Notes under the pieces: model-generated
What the model saw: the letters and a program-made list of their open reading frames with translations, nothing else
Told to the model about the DNA's origin: nothing
Databases searched by the model: none
Assembly (NCBI GenBank): GCA_018296165.2
Contig: JACKQL020000023.1
Coordinates: 434,001 to 498,000 of the forward strand
Direction: 5' to 3'
Length of the DNA: 64,000 nt
From: Termitomyces sp. T153
Lineage: Eukaryota > Basidiomycota > Agaricomycetes > Agaricales > Lyophyllaceae
Translations under genes and position numbers: made by a program
Shown here: in pieces, positions 33,979-45,800 of the stretch
How the letters are laid out: every line of letters begins with the position of its first letter
How positions within the stretch are numbered: the stretch's first letter is position 1

Positions 33979-35168
33979 TCAAAAAGGGGATAATACCTCA
34001 GGCAAAACTTGGAGATTGTTGAGCAGATCTCTAGTATGTTTGATGTCAGAAGGGCCAAGGGTTTTGTTGAGATGGTCAAGACAAGTCAAAATTAGTCTAT
34101 AAGTCTGAAGGGCAATGTCAAGAGAGTAGAGTTGTTGTTGAGCAGCGAGCTGAATGGCATCATGATGTTTTTGAAGGTTGGCACAGAGAAGAAGGGTATT
34201 GTTGTTGGCAAGCTGGACAGCTTCAAGGGCAGCATCAACCTGGCTAAGAAGCGAGAGCACAGCCTTGCTCCCAGGTTTGAGATTAGCTGAGGAAGAATCA
34301 GGAGCAATGGAAAAAAACAATGAGGATAAAAGACAAACAGAAGGTGGGAAGAACCTTGAGTTTCTTGGGTTTAGGCTTGCCATCAGGCTTGGTCTGGGAT
34401 AGAAAGAGGGACAGGGTGTTGAAATGATGAGCAAGCAAGTCAAGTTTGTAGGCTAGACTTATGTTAGCTTGCCACTTGCCAGAATGAATAGAGGGTGGAC
34501 CTAACATGTCAACATCCTGATCCTGAGTTTGCCACTTCAGCTGAGAGGACAAGACATCAGTCAATGAAAAGGGATTGATGAAAAGATGTACCTCCTCTGC
34601 TTCCTGCTGACATTGGACCTCTGCCTCCCACTGACGTTGGACCTCTTGCCAATTTTTTTTGATTTGGAGGATAGCATCAGTGAATGTAAGAAAGGACTGG
34701 ATGTTGATGAAGTTGTTGGTGGCACTATGATCAATCACTGGAAGGGTGGCAGTCAGGGAGTTGAAAAGGCCCTTTTGCTCAGCAATACATGGGAAATTGG
34801 CCTGGTCAGCAAAGCACTGAAGCAAAGAGAAGAAGGGTGAAAAAGAACAAAGAAGGGGAAGAAAGGACAAAAGAGGAACTCACCAACTGCATGGTGCCAA
34901 GATATTGGGCACAGTCAGCCCAAGTTCCAGGGATACCAGCTGCAACCCTGCAGAAACCAATGACAGCCTGGGCAAATAGAGGAAGCTGGAAGACCACTAA
35001 GATAACCTGATGCATGTCATGCTTGACAGAGCACTGGAGAAGGGCAAAGTTGTCAGGCAAGTTCTGGTCAGAACTTGGGCAAGTAATTGGGGGTGCATGA
35101 GGAAGTTTGGCAGTGGGACCCACAGGGTTTTTGCAAGGTGTGGTAGGAATAGGGTGGTTGGGTGCCAT
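33979..35168 (-). pseudogene. antisense multi-exon gene of gypsy-3 copy 1
   Basis: Reads opposite to gag-pol. The proposed start ATG is at 35,166-35,168. Exon 1 spans 35,168-34,884 (MAPNHPIPTTPCKNPVG, ending YLGTMQL) with a GTGAGT donor. Exon 2 spans 34,816-34,592 (CFADQANFPCIAEQKGL, ending QQEAEE) with a GTACAT donor. Exon 3 starts at 34,540 (LKWQTQDQDVDMLGPP). Exon 4 is about 34,393-34,355 (TKPDGKPKPKKLK). The last exon starts at 34,286 (ANLKPGSKAVLSLLSQ, then a helical LQTYRLILTCLDHL region). The same exon order and introns occur in copy 2 at 60,136-61,460. The donor after exon 3 is ATAAGT here instead of GTGAGC, so this copy is probably broken. The phase of the last junction is unresolved. 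Function unknown. Confidence 0.68.
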
Positions 35169-35351
35169 TGCTGCAGGAAAAGAGGGTTGTGTCAAGAGTG
35201 TCTTTATAAGACAACAGATGTGATTGAGGAAAGGAAAATAATTTTCATAGAAGACAAAAGAACATTGGGCTTTTGTATTTGAAGATTGAGGGTGATTGAG
35301 CGTGAGAGTTTTTCAAAAGACACATAAACCTGACTGAGGGCAGTCAGTAAA

Positions 35352-35366
35352 ATGGTGCAGGGGAGG
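35352..35366 (+). other. gypsy-3 polypurine tract
   Basis: atggtgcaggggaggtga-type purine tract directly before the 3' LTR at 35,367. Confidence 0.75.
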
Positions 35367-36247
35367 TGATACACCTGTCTTGTACTTGAGACAGGTTAAA
35401 AGAACTAGGAAAAACTGAGCTTACCAACTAAACAAGCTGAAAACTGTAAGCTTGGGTAAGATGCTGAAAACTGTAGGCATAAAAACATACCTAGTAAAAT
35501 AAGAATCACCAAAGAACCCAAAAAGCATGCATGCAGTGATGCCAGCAGGATCTATGACATTGAGAACAGAGGCTGGTCACATGTTCAATCAACAATCAAT
35601 GGCTGTGCTCAGCAAAACCAGCTAGAAAGCTAACCAACACCAAGGACAGCCATGGACGTCTAAATGCAACAACAAAACTCTACCTCCCCTCGATACCACA
35701 TGCCAGACCACCTGAGATCCAAGCTGGCTGCCATACAAACCATGCAAAGCCTATTGGAGAGAAGTTGGAGGGGAAAAAAGCAAGAGAAAAGAGGTCAGAT
35801 GAATGAAAAACCAAGTAACGCCGACCCAGCATGTCATCTCATACAACCAACCAATAAGAAAGAAAGACCAAGGAAAACCACATGGTACACCCACGGGCAC
35901 GCACAGAAAACACTCTGGTCCATGCGCACACAACGAGCTATAAAAGGAGAGAAGAATCAGGGGAGAGGACAAGCAACAACGTACCATGGCTCGGCTAGCC
36001 CCAGGGAGCGGCTATCTTAGGCTTATGAGTATTAAGTTGGTTTGGGTTTTTGAATTATATATATTTTGGACCCAATCAATAGTTCGAGGCCGTCTCAACT
36101 AGCGAATAAATCAATTTTAAATTTATATCTACGACTGTAACGTCTACGTGAGCTTTTGTGTAACTTAAGCCCTCAAAACTCAGTGAAAACGAAGTTTGAT
36201 CCGTTGATCCGATCAATTGACGGCATCAAAACTTACATTTCGCATCA
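35367..36247 (+). repeat. 3' LTR of gypsy-3 copy 1
   Basis: 881 bp, same length as the 5' LTR, TATAAAA at 35,939-35,945. The last part (about 36,040-36,247) retains 11 CpG sites that are all TpG or CpA in the 5' LTR. Confidence 0.92.
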
Positions 36248-36440
36248 ACAATCTCTGGTCATTGCTTTCAGATAGGTGGCATGACGGCTCTACTTTTGGC
36301 GGCAGTTCCTCTGGACATTGTGAAGCTTCTGGGGAGATGGACTTCCGATTCATTCTTGAGATATTGGAGATCTTTGGAGGTAATTGCACCAATGTATGTG
36401 AAGCTTCTTAGACCAGTTTTGTCATACCTGGATCGTCGTT

Positions 36441-37977
36441 AGCCGGATTGGGGGGGGGGGGTTATCCTTGCTTTGCTTTGCCTCTGGTGCTTCGGGGGTG
36501 GGAATCGAATTCTCAGCGCAGGTAACCCCTAATTGTCGAGAGAAATAGGAGCTCGGACAATTACAACCCACCTATCAGATAGAGTATGTATTGGGAAAAT
36601 ATGATATATTAGGTCTCGTATACACAGCGCGAAATGACGTCTATACGGAAGGAGGCACGGGAGGAAGGAGAGACGTATTTCGACGTGTGACGAATACGTG
36701 ACCGTGAGCTGTCGTTACCAACCCTCCATCAACGCGTCGTGTGGGACGCGTAGGCGTTGGTCAGCTCTGTTTCACCCACCCCATCCACACCTCAATAACA
36801 GATATGAAAACTTTCTAAATTGAGTTGATCACACTGAAATTCAATGATCGTCATATAGTCCTTTTCAATTATATCATATCTCTTGTCATACAGTCCTTTT
36901 CAATTATATCATATCTCTTACTTACATATTATATCTGTCCTGCTTTGAGAATCGAATTCTCAGCGAGCGCAGGTAACCCCTAATCATCGAGAGAAATAGG
37001 AGCTCGGACGATTACAACCCACCTATCAGATAGAGTATGTATTGGGAAAATATGATATATTGAGCATGAATAGCCATTTTCTCCATCGATCACCATCAAC
37101 TTTTATGATCGAGTGCGTGTCTCGACCTTTTGAACTAGCCGGACCAGTCGGAGGCTTCGGGCGCTCTCGAAAAAATCCCAATCTAAACCTTATCTGATCT
37201 CTTCGATGTTCCTCGACTCCTTGAAACACCGCTCAAGAACCTGCACGAGTACGTTATTCGATACTTGTGGAGATAGTCCCGACGAATGTTCATTAGATCC
37301 CTGTCTGAGTGAGTTCCATCGCTTTCGCTGTCTGTTATCTAGCTCTGCTAAAAGGCTCGTCTACTGCTGAAACACTATACAATACGATCATCAGGTAACA
37401 ATCATTAGACCCCTTCAGAGATGCCTTGAGCCCGCCTGACAGCTTATAATTGGGACCTTGACGATATTGACACCTTCTGACATTCACATAGGACATTTAT
37501 CAGCCTTGATCAAATCTTGATAATCAAAAGCTACGGCGCATCCAAACCCCCAATCTCGTCCTTGCCACAATCCTTATGGTCAGTGTCAATGCACTCAAGG
37601 TGTCGTTATTCCAACTAATAACTATAACACGTATGCTATAAATTGACGTACGTAGCCCCTCACTTTATTCAATTGACGGCACTTTGATGTTCTCGACATT
37701 GTTGACAGGTAGTACTCCTATTTGTCTCAACCGCCGACATCTCAGGGTATGACCTCCGTTCTGGAAAATTGATCGAGTATCACGTATCATCATCGTAGTC
37801 ACAATTAATTGACCTATCTGCGTCTCGACGACAAACCCCTGGTCATGTTAATCAATCTATTCTGTGTAAGTACTCTGATGATATTTTTGGTCCATAAATA
37901 CTTATAAGATACATCAGTGCCTTCTCACTCTCCCCTTTCCCTTCTCATCTACCAATAGATAAAACTGCGGACACGAA
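36441..37977. other. intergenic region with direct repeats
   Basis: It begins with a run of G (about 36,450-36,461). A 109-113-bp direct repeat lies at 36,502-36,610 and 36,949-37,061 (gaatcgaattctcagc to atgatatatt). A perfect-size 35-bp tandem duplication lies at 36,850-36,884 and 36,885-36,919. CpG frequency becomes normal here, in contrast to the left. No gene seen. A TATA-like tataag at 37,903-37,908 lies 70 bp before the next start codon. Confidence 0.6.
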
Positions 37978-39091
37978 ATGCGCGTATATCGAGCAGTGAC
38001 TGTCGCACTTACAGCTGTTTTGTCCCTGTCTACCGTTGTCATCGGAAACAAGAGTGTTGTGGTAAGGCGCGACGACTTAACGGTCGCTACCGATGTCTGT
38101 GGCGACGTCGACGCCGATTTCACTGTCTCTATCAACGGAAAGCACGTCAATCTAGGACATATCAGTGCGCTTTCGATCTTTTTGCCTCGTGCCAATGGCA
38201 TCGCTGATCAGTCCCTCTGGCTATGTTGCAGAGGAGTGTCTCTGTTTATCCTCCATCCCGTCCTACATTTCCACGCAATCATCTGCAGTTGCGTCAGTGG
38301 CACTTGTTGGGAAGGACAAAACCACTCAGACCTTGACTGACCTCGTAAGCCCCAATTTTCGGCGCATGTAATTAAACTCCTCATCAATTTCTGACTTTTT
38401 TTGTTTTTGATGCTCTAGGTTCACAACTGTCCTGGCCAGACGTGCAATTACCCCTCGCAGGCAGTCCCGGAGTGTCAGCATGGTAATCCCTGCGGTTTCA
38501 CCTGCAAAAATGGGTTAGTACGCTGATCCCCTTGTACTCTTGTTATCGACGCTATGTAAATTCTGCCTGTAGATACATACCCTACCCCGCCCAGAAACCG
38601 ACTCAATGTGTCTGCAATCCCCCTTACTCCGTATGCAACGGAAAATGTGGGATGTTTAACGGTTGTCCGAGCGGCTACCTTGCCAAACGTGATTTTCCTC
38701 GCGGGAAACGCTGTCCGTCGGGGTACACTCCATGTGGGATCCCCGCGCGTGGTGCCAATTCCTGGGAATGCTTAAACATTCAAACAGAGCTGGAGAGCTG
38801 TTCGTCAAATTTGCAAGTTAATTGTCATCAATGTTAACATTGGTGTTCTTGTTCCCAGGTGGTGGATGTGTTCTTTCCCTCTCCGGCAATGTCAGTGACA
38901 TTCCAGAGGGTGCAGACTGCACGGCAATGCCAGGGGTGGCGGACGTCTCCTGCGTTGGAGGAAGATGCTTAGTCCACCGCTGCATGCCCGGCTACGAGTT
39001 CGACCCTACAGGTTCCTCATGTGTCTATCTTGAGGATCGGGATCCCGTAATTCTCGCGGAGCAGTACGGTTTAGAGCACGTACCGTTTTGA
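37978..39091 (+). CDS. PriA-like secreted cysteine-rich protein
   Basis: Five exons: 37,978-38,164, 38,232-38,344, 38,419-38,513, 38,573-38,799 and 38,859-39,091, all with GT-AG introns of 59-74 bp. Together they give 855 bp, 284 residues. The N-terminus (MRVYRAVTVALTAVLSLSTV) is a signal peptide followed by an RRDD stretch that may be a Kex2-type site. The mature part is Cys-rich: CPGQTCNYP, CVCNPPYSVCNGKCG, CPSGYTPCGIP, LESCGGCV and a C-terminal CMPGYEFDPTGSSCV. The E-L-E-S-C-G-G-C, D-C-T-A-x-P-G-V-A-D-V and C-x-P-G-Y motifs match the agaricomycete PriA family, proteins first linked to fruiting primordia. Role inferred as extracellular or cell wall. The exon 4 donor (GTTCGT) is unusual but the join keeps the conserved C-G-G-C. 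Confidence 0.82.
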
Positions 39092-39881
39092 ATATTGATC
39101 ATAATCATGTCAGAACATGTTAAGAGACAATTCCCATTCTCCTTTTCCTTTGTTCCTCTGTGCGGGTGATTGCGATCGAGTATAATTTAGCTATTCATGT
39201 ACATCTTACTTCGGCTGACAAAGGTACCAACCAGTTCACGCTGGTATTTGATTCGATGTTGTAGATTGTGCGCAGATATCAAATATGCTCATTTATATGT
39301 TTGCTAACAAGTATCATTAAGTGACTTATCATGCAATACCAGGGAGATATCGTAGAATACTCTTGACAGCTCGTTGATTTACGAAGTCATCAACGCGACA
39401 GCGCCGATGGAAGATATGTACAATTGCCTACCGTATGAAGCAACGAACAGGGGGTCGATCCAGAAGCTGATCTCGACCGTTTGATAGTTGCCAAGTATAT
39501 GAGTCTCCACTAAGCATTTACCAATATAAACATACAAATGGTACTTATGTGTGTTATCAATTACACGGAACAAGCTCCCAGTGGGAAGAGGCGATTAGAC
39601 CGATCCTGACACGGAGACAAATTGCGAGAAGTGTCAATTCTTACAACTTGAGATGGTAGTACCTCGTACTAGTCAACCGAGATGCCGGCAAATCGGCCTC
39701 TACTTGTCGTGTACATACATATATGATTTGCCAATACGTACAATCTTCACGTCGCCGTTATTAAGCCGGTGCGAGATAATCTATGAATTCGTTACACAGC
39801 AGATGTAGAGATACAGACGTTGATAAGATACAATATGCGGATGCAGAGGGTCAGTGTGATAATGTCCATGAATAAAATCGT
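39092..39881. other. convergent intergenic region
   Basis: Lies between the stop codons of the PriA-like gene (+) and the myosin gene (-). It should hold both 3' ends. No further gene or RNA recognised. Confidence 0.6.
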
Positions 39882-42800
39882 CTACTTTCTCGGAGACCCA
39901 ACACCAGCAGGTCGTTCAAGGCGATTATGCAACCGTTCAAGCTCTCTTTCCAGGCTTTGAAATTAAAAAAAAAGTTCAGTAGACAACCACAAGCAAAGAT
40001 ATCCAGGCATACTTGAGGGCTTTCTGCTTGTAATCGGCGGCCTCTCGTTCAGCCCTCCGTTTAGCAGCTGTTAAATTACTTTCCTCCGTTTGCTAGATTT
40101 ACTCGACTCTATTCAGGTAGGATCGGCCAGACCAGAAAGTCAAAACTCACCATGGTGTCCATCGCCTGTCGGAGGCTTTGTAGTTGCCCCTCGTAAGCTC
40201 TGCGTTCCTCCTCTAGCTTCATTCGCGCCCTGTCACTCTCCACAAGCTGGATTTTTGGGTCTCGCACAATCTTATCGGTAGAACTCTGTTGGCGTGAGCC
40301 CTCTCCTTTGTCTTTGATGATCTCTTCGATACGGCTGTCGGTCCTCCGCGATATTGTCGGTGGGCGCGGTGAATTTGAGTATGATCTGGTCTCGAGATCT
40401 ATAATGCGCACGTTCAGCTCTTTGACCTGCTTCTCCAAATTCGCCTGACGTAATTCAGTAGATGTTCAGAATAATAGTAGAAAGAGAAAGAAGGGTGACA
40501 TACATTGAACCTATCAAGCTCGGAATTCTCTGCTCTCACTTTCCCGAGCTCTACTTGACACTCGTTCGCATACGCCTCTGCTTTCTTCATCCTCTCAAAG
40601 GCAGAAGCCACCCGGTCTTCCTGCTCCTCCAACGATCGTTCCAGGTCCTGCTTCTTAAGTTGAAGTCTCTGGAACTCTCTATCGGAGGACATCTTATTTG
40701 TGTCCACATGGTCTAACTTGATTGTTTCAAGCTCTGCTTGAAGGGCTCTGCGAGCTTTTTGTAGCAGCGCTCTGTCCGCTTCAGCATCGTCAAGCACGCC
40801 TCGCAGTTCTCTGACTTGAGAGTGCAATGCGACTATTTGTGTCTGCTGTTCGGCCTGGGCAACGATGGAAGACTCGTATGCCTTGTTGATGTCGCTGATC
40901 TTAGTTTCCATGCGTTCCTTCTCTTTCTTCCACCCGCCACTGTTATAAATCTCATCGTCATAGCGCAGTTGTAGTTCATCGTACTCTGAGCGAATCTTCC
41001 GATTATCGTCACGCAGCCGGCTAATGGAGTCTCGTTGAGATTGTAATTCTTGAGAATACGAAAGGATTCAGCAATGACCAAGATGCGTCTAATTGACATA
41101 CCTTCACTCAGCTGAGCAAGTTCGGCTACGGTTGAACGGAACATTGAAAAAGACGGAAAGCTGAAATAACACTGGAACACGTACCCTGATATTTTTTTCT
41201 CGTTTGGTCGGCGGAGAAGTCGCGCTCTGCAAGATCCTTCTTATGCTGCTCCCTCTCATCATCCAGCTCATCCTGCAGGCGCTTCTTGGCCATAGCAACA
41301 TCAGACGACTCCTGCCCTTCTTCTTCGAGTTTCGCCTCCATTTCTCGAATACGTGACTCGGCCGCCTTTAATCGATTTTCGGCGAGTGTACGACAGGTTG
41401 CATTCTCGGACTGTAGTTTTTCCGTCTCAGCGAGGGTGCGACGAGCTGTTGGCGCAGAATGAATGACGAATTCAGATCGAAATTTGAGTGATGATACCAA
41501 ATGCTTCGCCACGAGCTGCTTTGGCCCGAGCAATTTCTGTAGCTTCCAAGCGTTCCTGATATGACTGTTCTTTGGTTTTGTAGCTTTCAACTACAGCGCG
41601 CAGCTCTGTCAAAAAGATAAGCCTGGTTTGAGCATGTTTAGTATGATAAATAGCACCTGCGATTGCCGCGGATGAAGAATGTGTATTCACTTCGTCCTCT
41701 TGTCGACGCTTTGCTAGTTGGCGTTTCGCATCTGTCTCTGAATTGATACGCATTTGTAGAAAAGACACGCAATTTTCGAACCTGAAGCCTCATTTTTTAC
41801 GATCTCAAGCTGTTCACTGAGTTGAGCCGCCTCCAATTGCAATTGTTTCTTCGCCTGAGTAAATTCACGAATCTGAGCGCGCTGAGCTTCGACCTCTGCT
41901 TGCGCAGTACGTTGCTGCACAAGCTACGAATCCGAAGGGTTCAACAACGATAACATACCAGAATAATCGGATGCTTACAAGCGCTTTCCTAGATTCCTCA
42001 AGACGAGCATAACTCCCTCGCTCAGTATCTATTGTGTTCTGGAATTTTGTCCACATCGCCTGAACACCATCAATTTGTGCAGCCTCAGCAGCCTGGCGCG
42101 CTTCTGCCTCTTGCTCCAAGAGCTCTGCTAGTCTTGCGTTTTCTTTCGATAGCCTTGCGCGATACTGTTGTAAGAACTGTTTCGAGCCATCACTGTTCTC
42201 CAAATCTGATGTCATTTCACGTATGGATGTCTCCAGGTGTTGACGGACACGTTCCGATGCTGCCATTGTTATTTCCAGAACCTGTACCTGTTGCTTGAGC
42301 ACCGCGACTTCCTTATCCGGAGGGCGAGGTGATGATGGCACGGCATCCTTCGCGCTGCGGGAGTTCGTGTTAGATGCACGTTTAGCTGGTGTGAGATTCG
42401 TCATTGCTTGCAGTTCATGTGCTCCACTTGAACGCATTCCTTTTGCTCGAGCAGACATCTCTTTGGTCAAGGCGTCGTCTGCGAGCTGCAACTCGTAGAG
42501 CAGTTTCGTATGGAAATCGCCGTCGAACGAACCGTTGTTCATAATAAGTTGCCGGATCTCTGCGTGCTGCCTTTCCACGCGATCTCTAATCTTTGCACTT
42601 GTGACCTGAGCCGCCTCTGCTTCCTCCAGCTGGCTTTCGAGTTCTGCAATGCGAGCCTCATACTGACGTTGGAACTTCGCAACGGAATGTGAAGTCTCCG
42701 TCTCGTCCGCAATTCGATCAAGCTCCGCCTCCAGATTGTCTTTGGACTGTCGAACAAGTGCAACTTGCTCCGTAAGTTCGACAATCTGCTGCTTGGCAGC

Positions 42801-45800
42801 TTGGAGGTCTGTCTGCAACCGACGTGACTGCAGCTCTGCCGCCTCTTTATTCCGTCGTTCTTTGTCAACCTCAGCTAGTGCCTTGGCCGCCCTCTCCTCT
42901 TGAGCCTTCGCCTTCTTCTCCTTCTTTTGCAATTCGACACGCTCGTTCTCTGTCGCCCGAACCAGATCTTCGGCTTCCCCAGCCAGTCGTGTCTTGGCTT
43001 GTACAAGAGATCGGATATACGCCGCATTTTTTTCCAATTCCAGCCGCGCCTCCTTGAGCTGATTATCCGTGACACGTTTGGCCTCCTCCAAAACATGGAC
43101 GTGTTCAACAATCGTTTTGTCCTGTTTTGAGACGAGTTGCTTGACCTCCCATTCGCGTGCTTTGAGATCATCAAGGGCTTTGTTTAACTCACGATCCATT
43201 TTGATCTTGATGTCTTTGAGTTTGCCCAGTTCAGCTTTTTGTTTAGACGTAATTTGCTCGAGCTTGGAACGTTTGGCGGATTCTTCTTCCAACTGTTTCC
43301 GCATTGTTTCCAACTGGCGAGTATGGGAATCCTGCGTGCGCTGGAATTCGAGCACCACGTCTTCAAAATCTTGATATTTTGCTTGAGCTGAGGCGAGCTG
43401 GCGCTCAAGACCCTGGCGCAGATGTAAGTCATGAAGACCTACCCAGTAGAAATTGATTCCTACCTCTTTGGCTTTAATGGCCTCCGCCAATTGGCTCTCG
43501 CAGTCATGTTGACGAGAACGAAGTACCTGAAGCTCAGAATCAATTGATCGTTTGGCCTTCTCCAGGTCAGATAAAGCCGCCTTGGTTTTCGTCAGCTGAG
43601 ATTGAGTGGCGCTGTCACGTTCTGAAAGAGACTTGTGACTCTGGAGCAAATTGTTGTGTTCCCGCACAGAGTGCTCCAGTCCAAGTTTGAGCTTGCTCTG
43701 CGCTTCCAAGCCCACGCGGCGAGTTTCGGCAAGATCTTGTTGCAGTGCGGAAACCTCAGCGCGTAGAGTTGCAAGTTCTTCCTCCTTTCGTTTCTCTACC
43801 TCATTACGGCGACTTTCCTCACTTGTCTTGGCCTCCATGAGAGATCGTAATCCGTCAACTTCCTCTTGGAGTTTCTTCCGGGAAGCAACATCCTGCTCCC
43901 GTGCTCCTTTCTCAGCTTCAAGTTCGGCCACTAGGGTATTGATATCGCTTTGTAGCTCGATGATCTCCTTCAAGGCTTTACTATTGGTGGCCTTTGATGA
44001 ATCAAGCTGTGTCGAGAGCTTGGTAATCTGTTCCTCCTTCTTCTGAATCATGGTCGAATATTCTGTAGCCGTACGCGCCATCTCGGCAAGTTGTTCCTTG
44101 ACCTGTCGAGCATCCTCTTCCAAGTCATCACTCCTGCCCTTGATTGCCTCCCTGGATCATCATAGATCGATTGATCATTGCTAGGATGAGGGTATGGTAG
44201 TCATACCTTTGTCGCTGTTCTGATGCAATCTCTCCTTCGAGTTTCTTGACAGCCATATCCATCCTCTCTTTCGCACGGCCCAAATCCTCCTCACGCTGTG
44301 ATGCCAAATTCTTCAACTCTTCACTGAGTTTCTGCAGCTCATCATGCTGTCCCCGCATGATACTCATCTCCTCCTGCGCCGCTCCTAACAAACCATTGAG
44401 TTCAGCTTCCCGAGTGGCCCAGTCCTTCCCTTCAGCCTCCAAACGGACCAGATGTTCCGCTGCCTGATCAAATGCCTGCATGAGAGACGCATGCTTCTCC
44501 TCGGCCTCCTTTTTCTGCTTCATTGCACGATCCAGCTGTGAGTCTAGCTCATCCAAATCTGTCTGCAGAGCAGCCACTTCATCTTCCAAGTCACCCTCAC
44601 GTTTCTTGCTTCTTTCGAGAAGTGCATCCTTGTCCAGGGCAAGAGCTCGTTCGGCTTCCAGCTGATCCTCTACCTTCCTCTTATCAGCTTCGAGAGACAT
44701 CTTGAGCGTTTCCAAGGCCTCTTTTTCCATCTGGTCCCGTTCCGCACGCTCTTTGATGAGTGCAAGTTCGGCTTCTTTTTTCCGAAGCTCGTCGTCATTT
44801 CGAGTAGCCGCAAGGAGTGGCCGGACCTGCCCCAACGATTATCATAGCGACTGAGAATTCCTGAAAACCATACCTTGGTATACAACTGCCACCAAGGCCA
44901 GTCCCTTAAGTCTCCGTAGATCCTTGCATTTCGTTGGATGGTTTGAATAGCTACAGCACGATTCAAGACCTTCTTAATCTGCCTCCGAGACGTCCACATC
45001 CGTGCGGTAGCCTGAAGCCGGGAGAACAAATCATATAACAGAAGGTCGCGACGTTCTTCAAGCTCAGCTAAAACACCAGCTTTGAAGAAGATCTTCGAAG
45101 TTCCGATTTTGTAGATGGCTTCGTCGAGTTCCAATGCGTTCACCATTCGCCTAGAAGCTTCACGTCCATCCATGTAGCCACGGGGGATGACACCAGGCGT
45201 AAGAATTTCATATCGTTGACGGAACTCGACGAATGGTAGACGATTGGGATAGCCAAGTCGAGCAATGCGTATGCCTTCAAGCACACCATTGCAGCGTAAT
45301 TGATCCAGCACCAGGGGGACATCGACACGGCCAGGCTTTTTGTTCGAGTTTGGCACAATACACCTGACGAAGTGAGGTTGAGTGCCTTTCAACTGAAGCA
45401 TCAGACTTGACAGCTGCTCCTTGTGTCGCTGGCCGACAGTTCTGAAGGCACCTTTCTTGAGAGTCCGCTTCTTGCCCTGGGTAAATATATTACCGGTACC
45501 ACCAGGCCCAGAAGGTAGATCCGCATACTCCGCGAAAAGCGACGCGACATAACGTTCAGAAGACGAGGCAAGAACTCGCGTGAGATTATCGTTCAAAGGG
45601 TCCTTATTCTTTTCCAACCAACCGTCCGTCCTATATTCCACCTTCGCCGCGTAATGCTGAATGATAAAGCCTTGTTCAAACCTGGATGGTTCATACTTTG
45701 CACGCCCCAAATGTTGTGCCTCTTCCTCCTCTCCATTGTCACTAGCCCACATCCAGTTCAACTTGTTGGTCAAGGTCAAGTCTGTAGCCTTAGGCATGAT

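Larger units (their letters stand above)
27256..36247 (+). mobile_element. gypsy-3 copy 1: Ty3/gypsy retrotransposon with antisense gene
   Basis: 8,992 bp, with two 881-bp LTRs (27,256-28,136 and 35,367-36,247) starting TGATAC and ending GCATCA. The target duplication is ACAA (27,252-27,255 and 36,248-36,251). The internal order is gag, CCHC knuckle, protease, RT, RNase H, truncated integrase, then a multi-exon gene in antisense, then the purine tract. No chromodomain was seen. Nonsense codons and an internal deletion of about 850 bp show it is defective. Confidence 0.92.
26364..36440 (+). pseudogene. tyrosine recombinase (phage-integrase fold), split by gypsy-3
   Basis: A DNA breaking-rejoining enzyme of the type frequent in agaricomycete genomes, in two parts: 26,364-27,255 and about 36,248-36,440. 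The N-terminal core-binding part (SLHYASTVKNFLEFCSLQGI, then ISSLRAWHIQNGLPW) is followed after one TGA (26,793-26,795) by the catalytic part (LDVCIWAVTLTAFWLQICLG). The far side of gypsy-3 gives GHCFQIGGMTALLLAAVP, LGRWTSDSFLRYWRSLE and a stop. The frame is continuous across one target-site copy. The box I Arg position reads Cys (ICLGEF) and the box II H-x-x-R reads HCFQ. Both changes are explained by C-to-T or G-to-A at CpG. The nucleophile Tyr (LRYWR) remains. Origin could be a Crypton-like element or a domesticated gene. Confidence 0.78.

Noticed and set aside
36450..36620. Possible tRNA (gaatcgaattctc resembles a T-arm)
   Set aside because: No cloverleaf could be built around it and it recurs as a plain direct repeat at 36,949.
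42032..44705. Many plus-strand open frames opposite the myosin tail
   Set aside because: Mirror frames of a long coiled-coil exon. Ser/Leu-rich composition is what the reverse complement of Glu/Lys/Gln codons gives.
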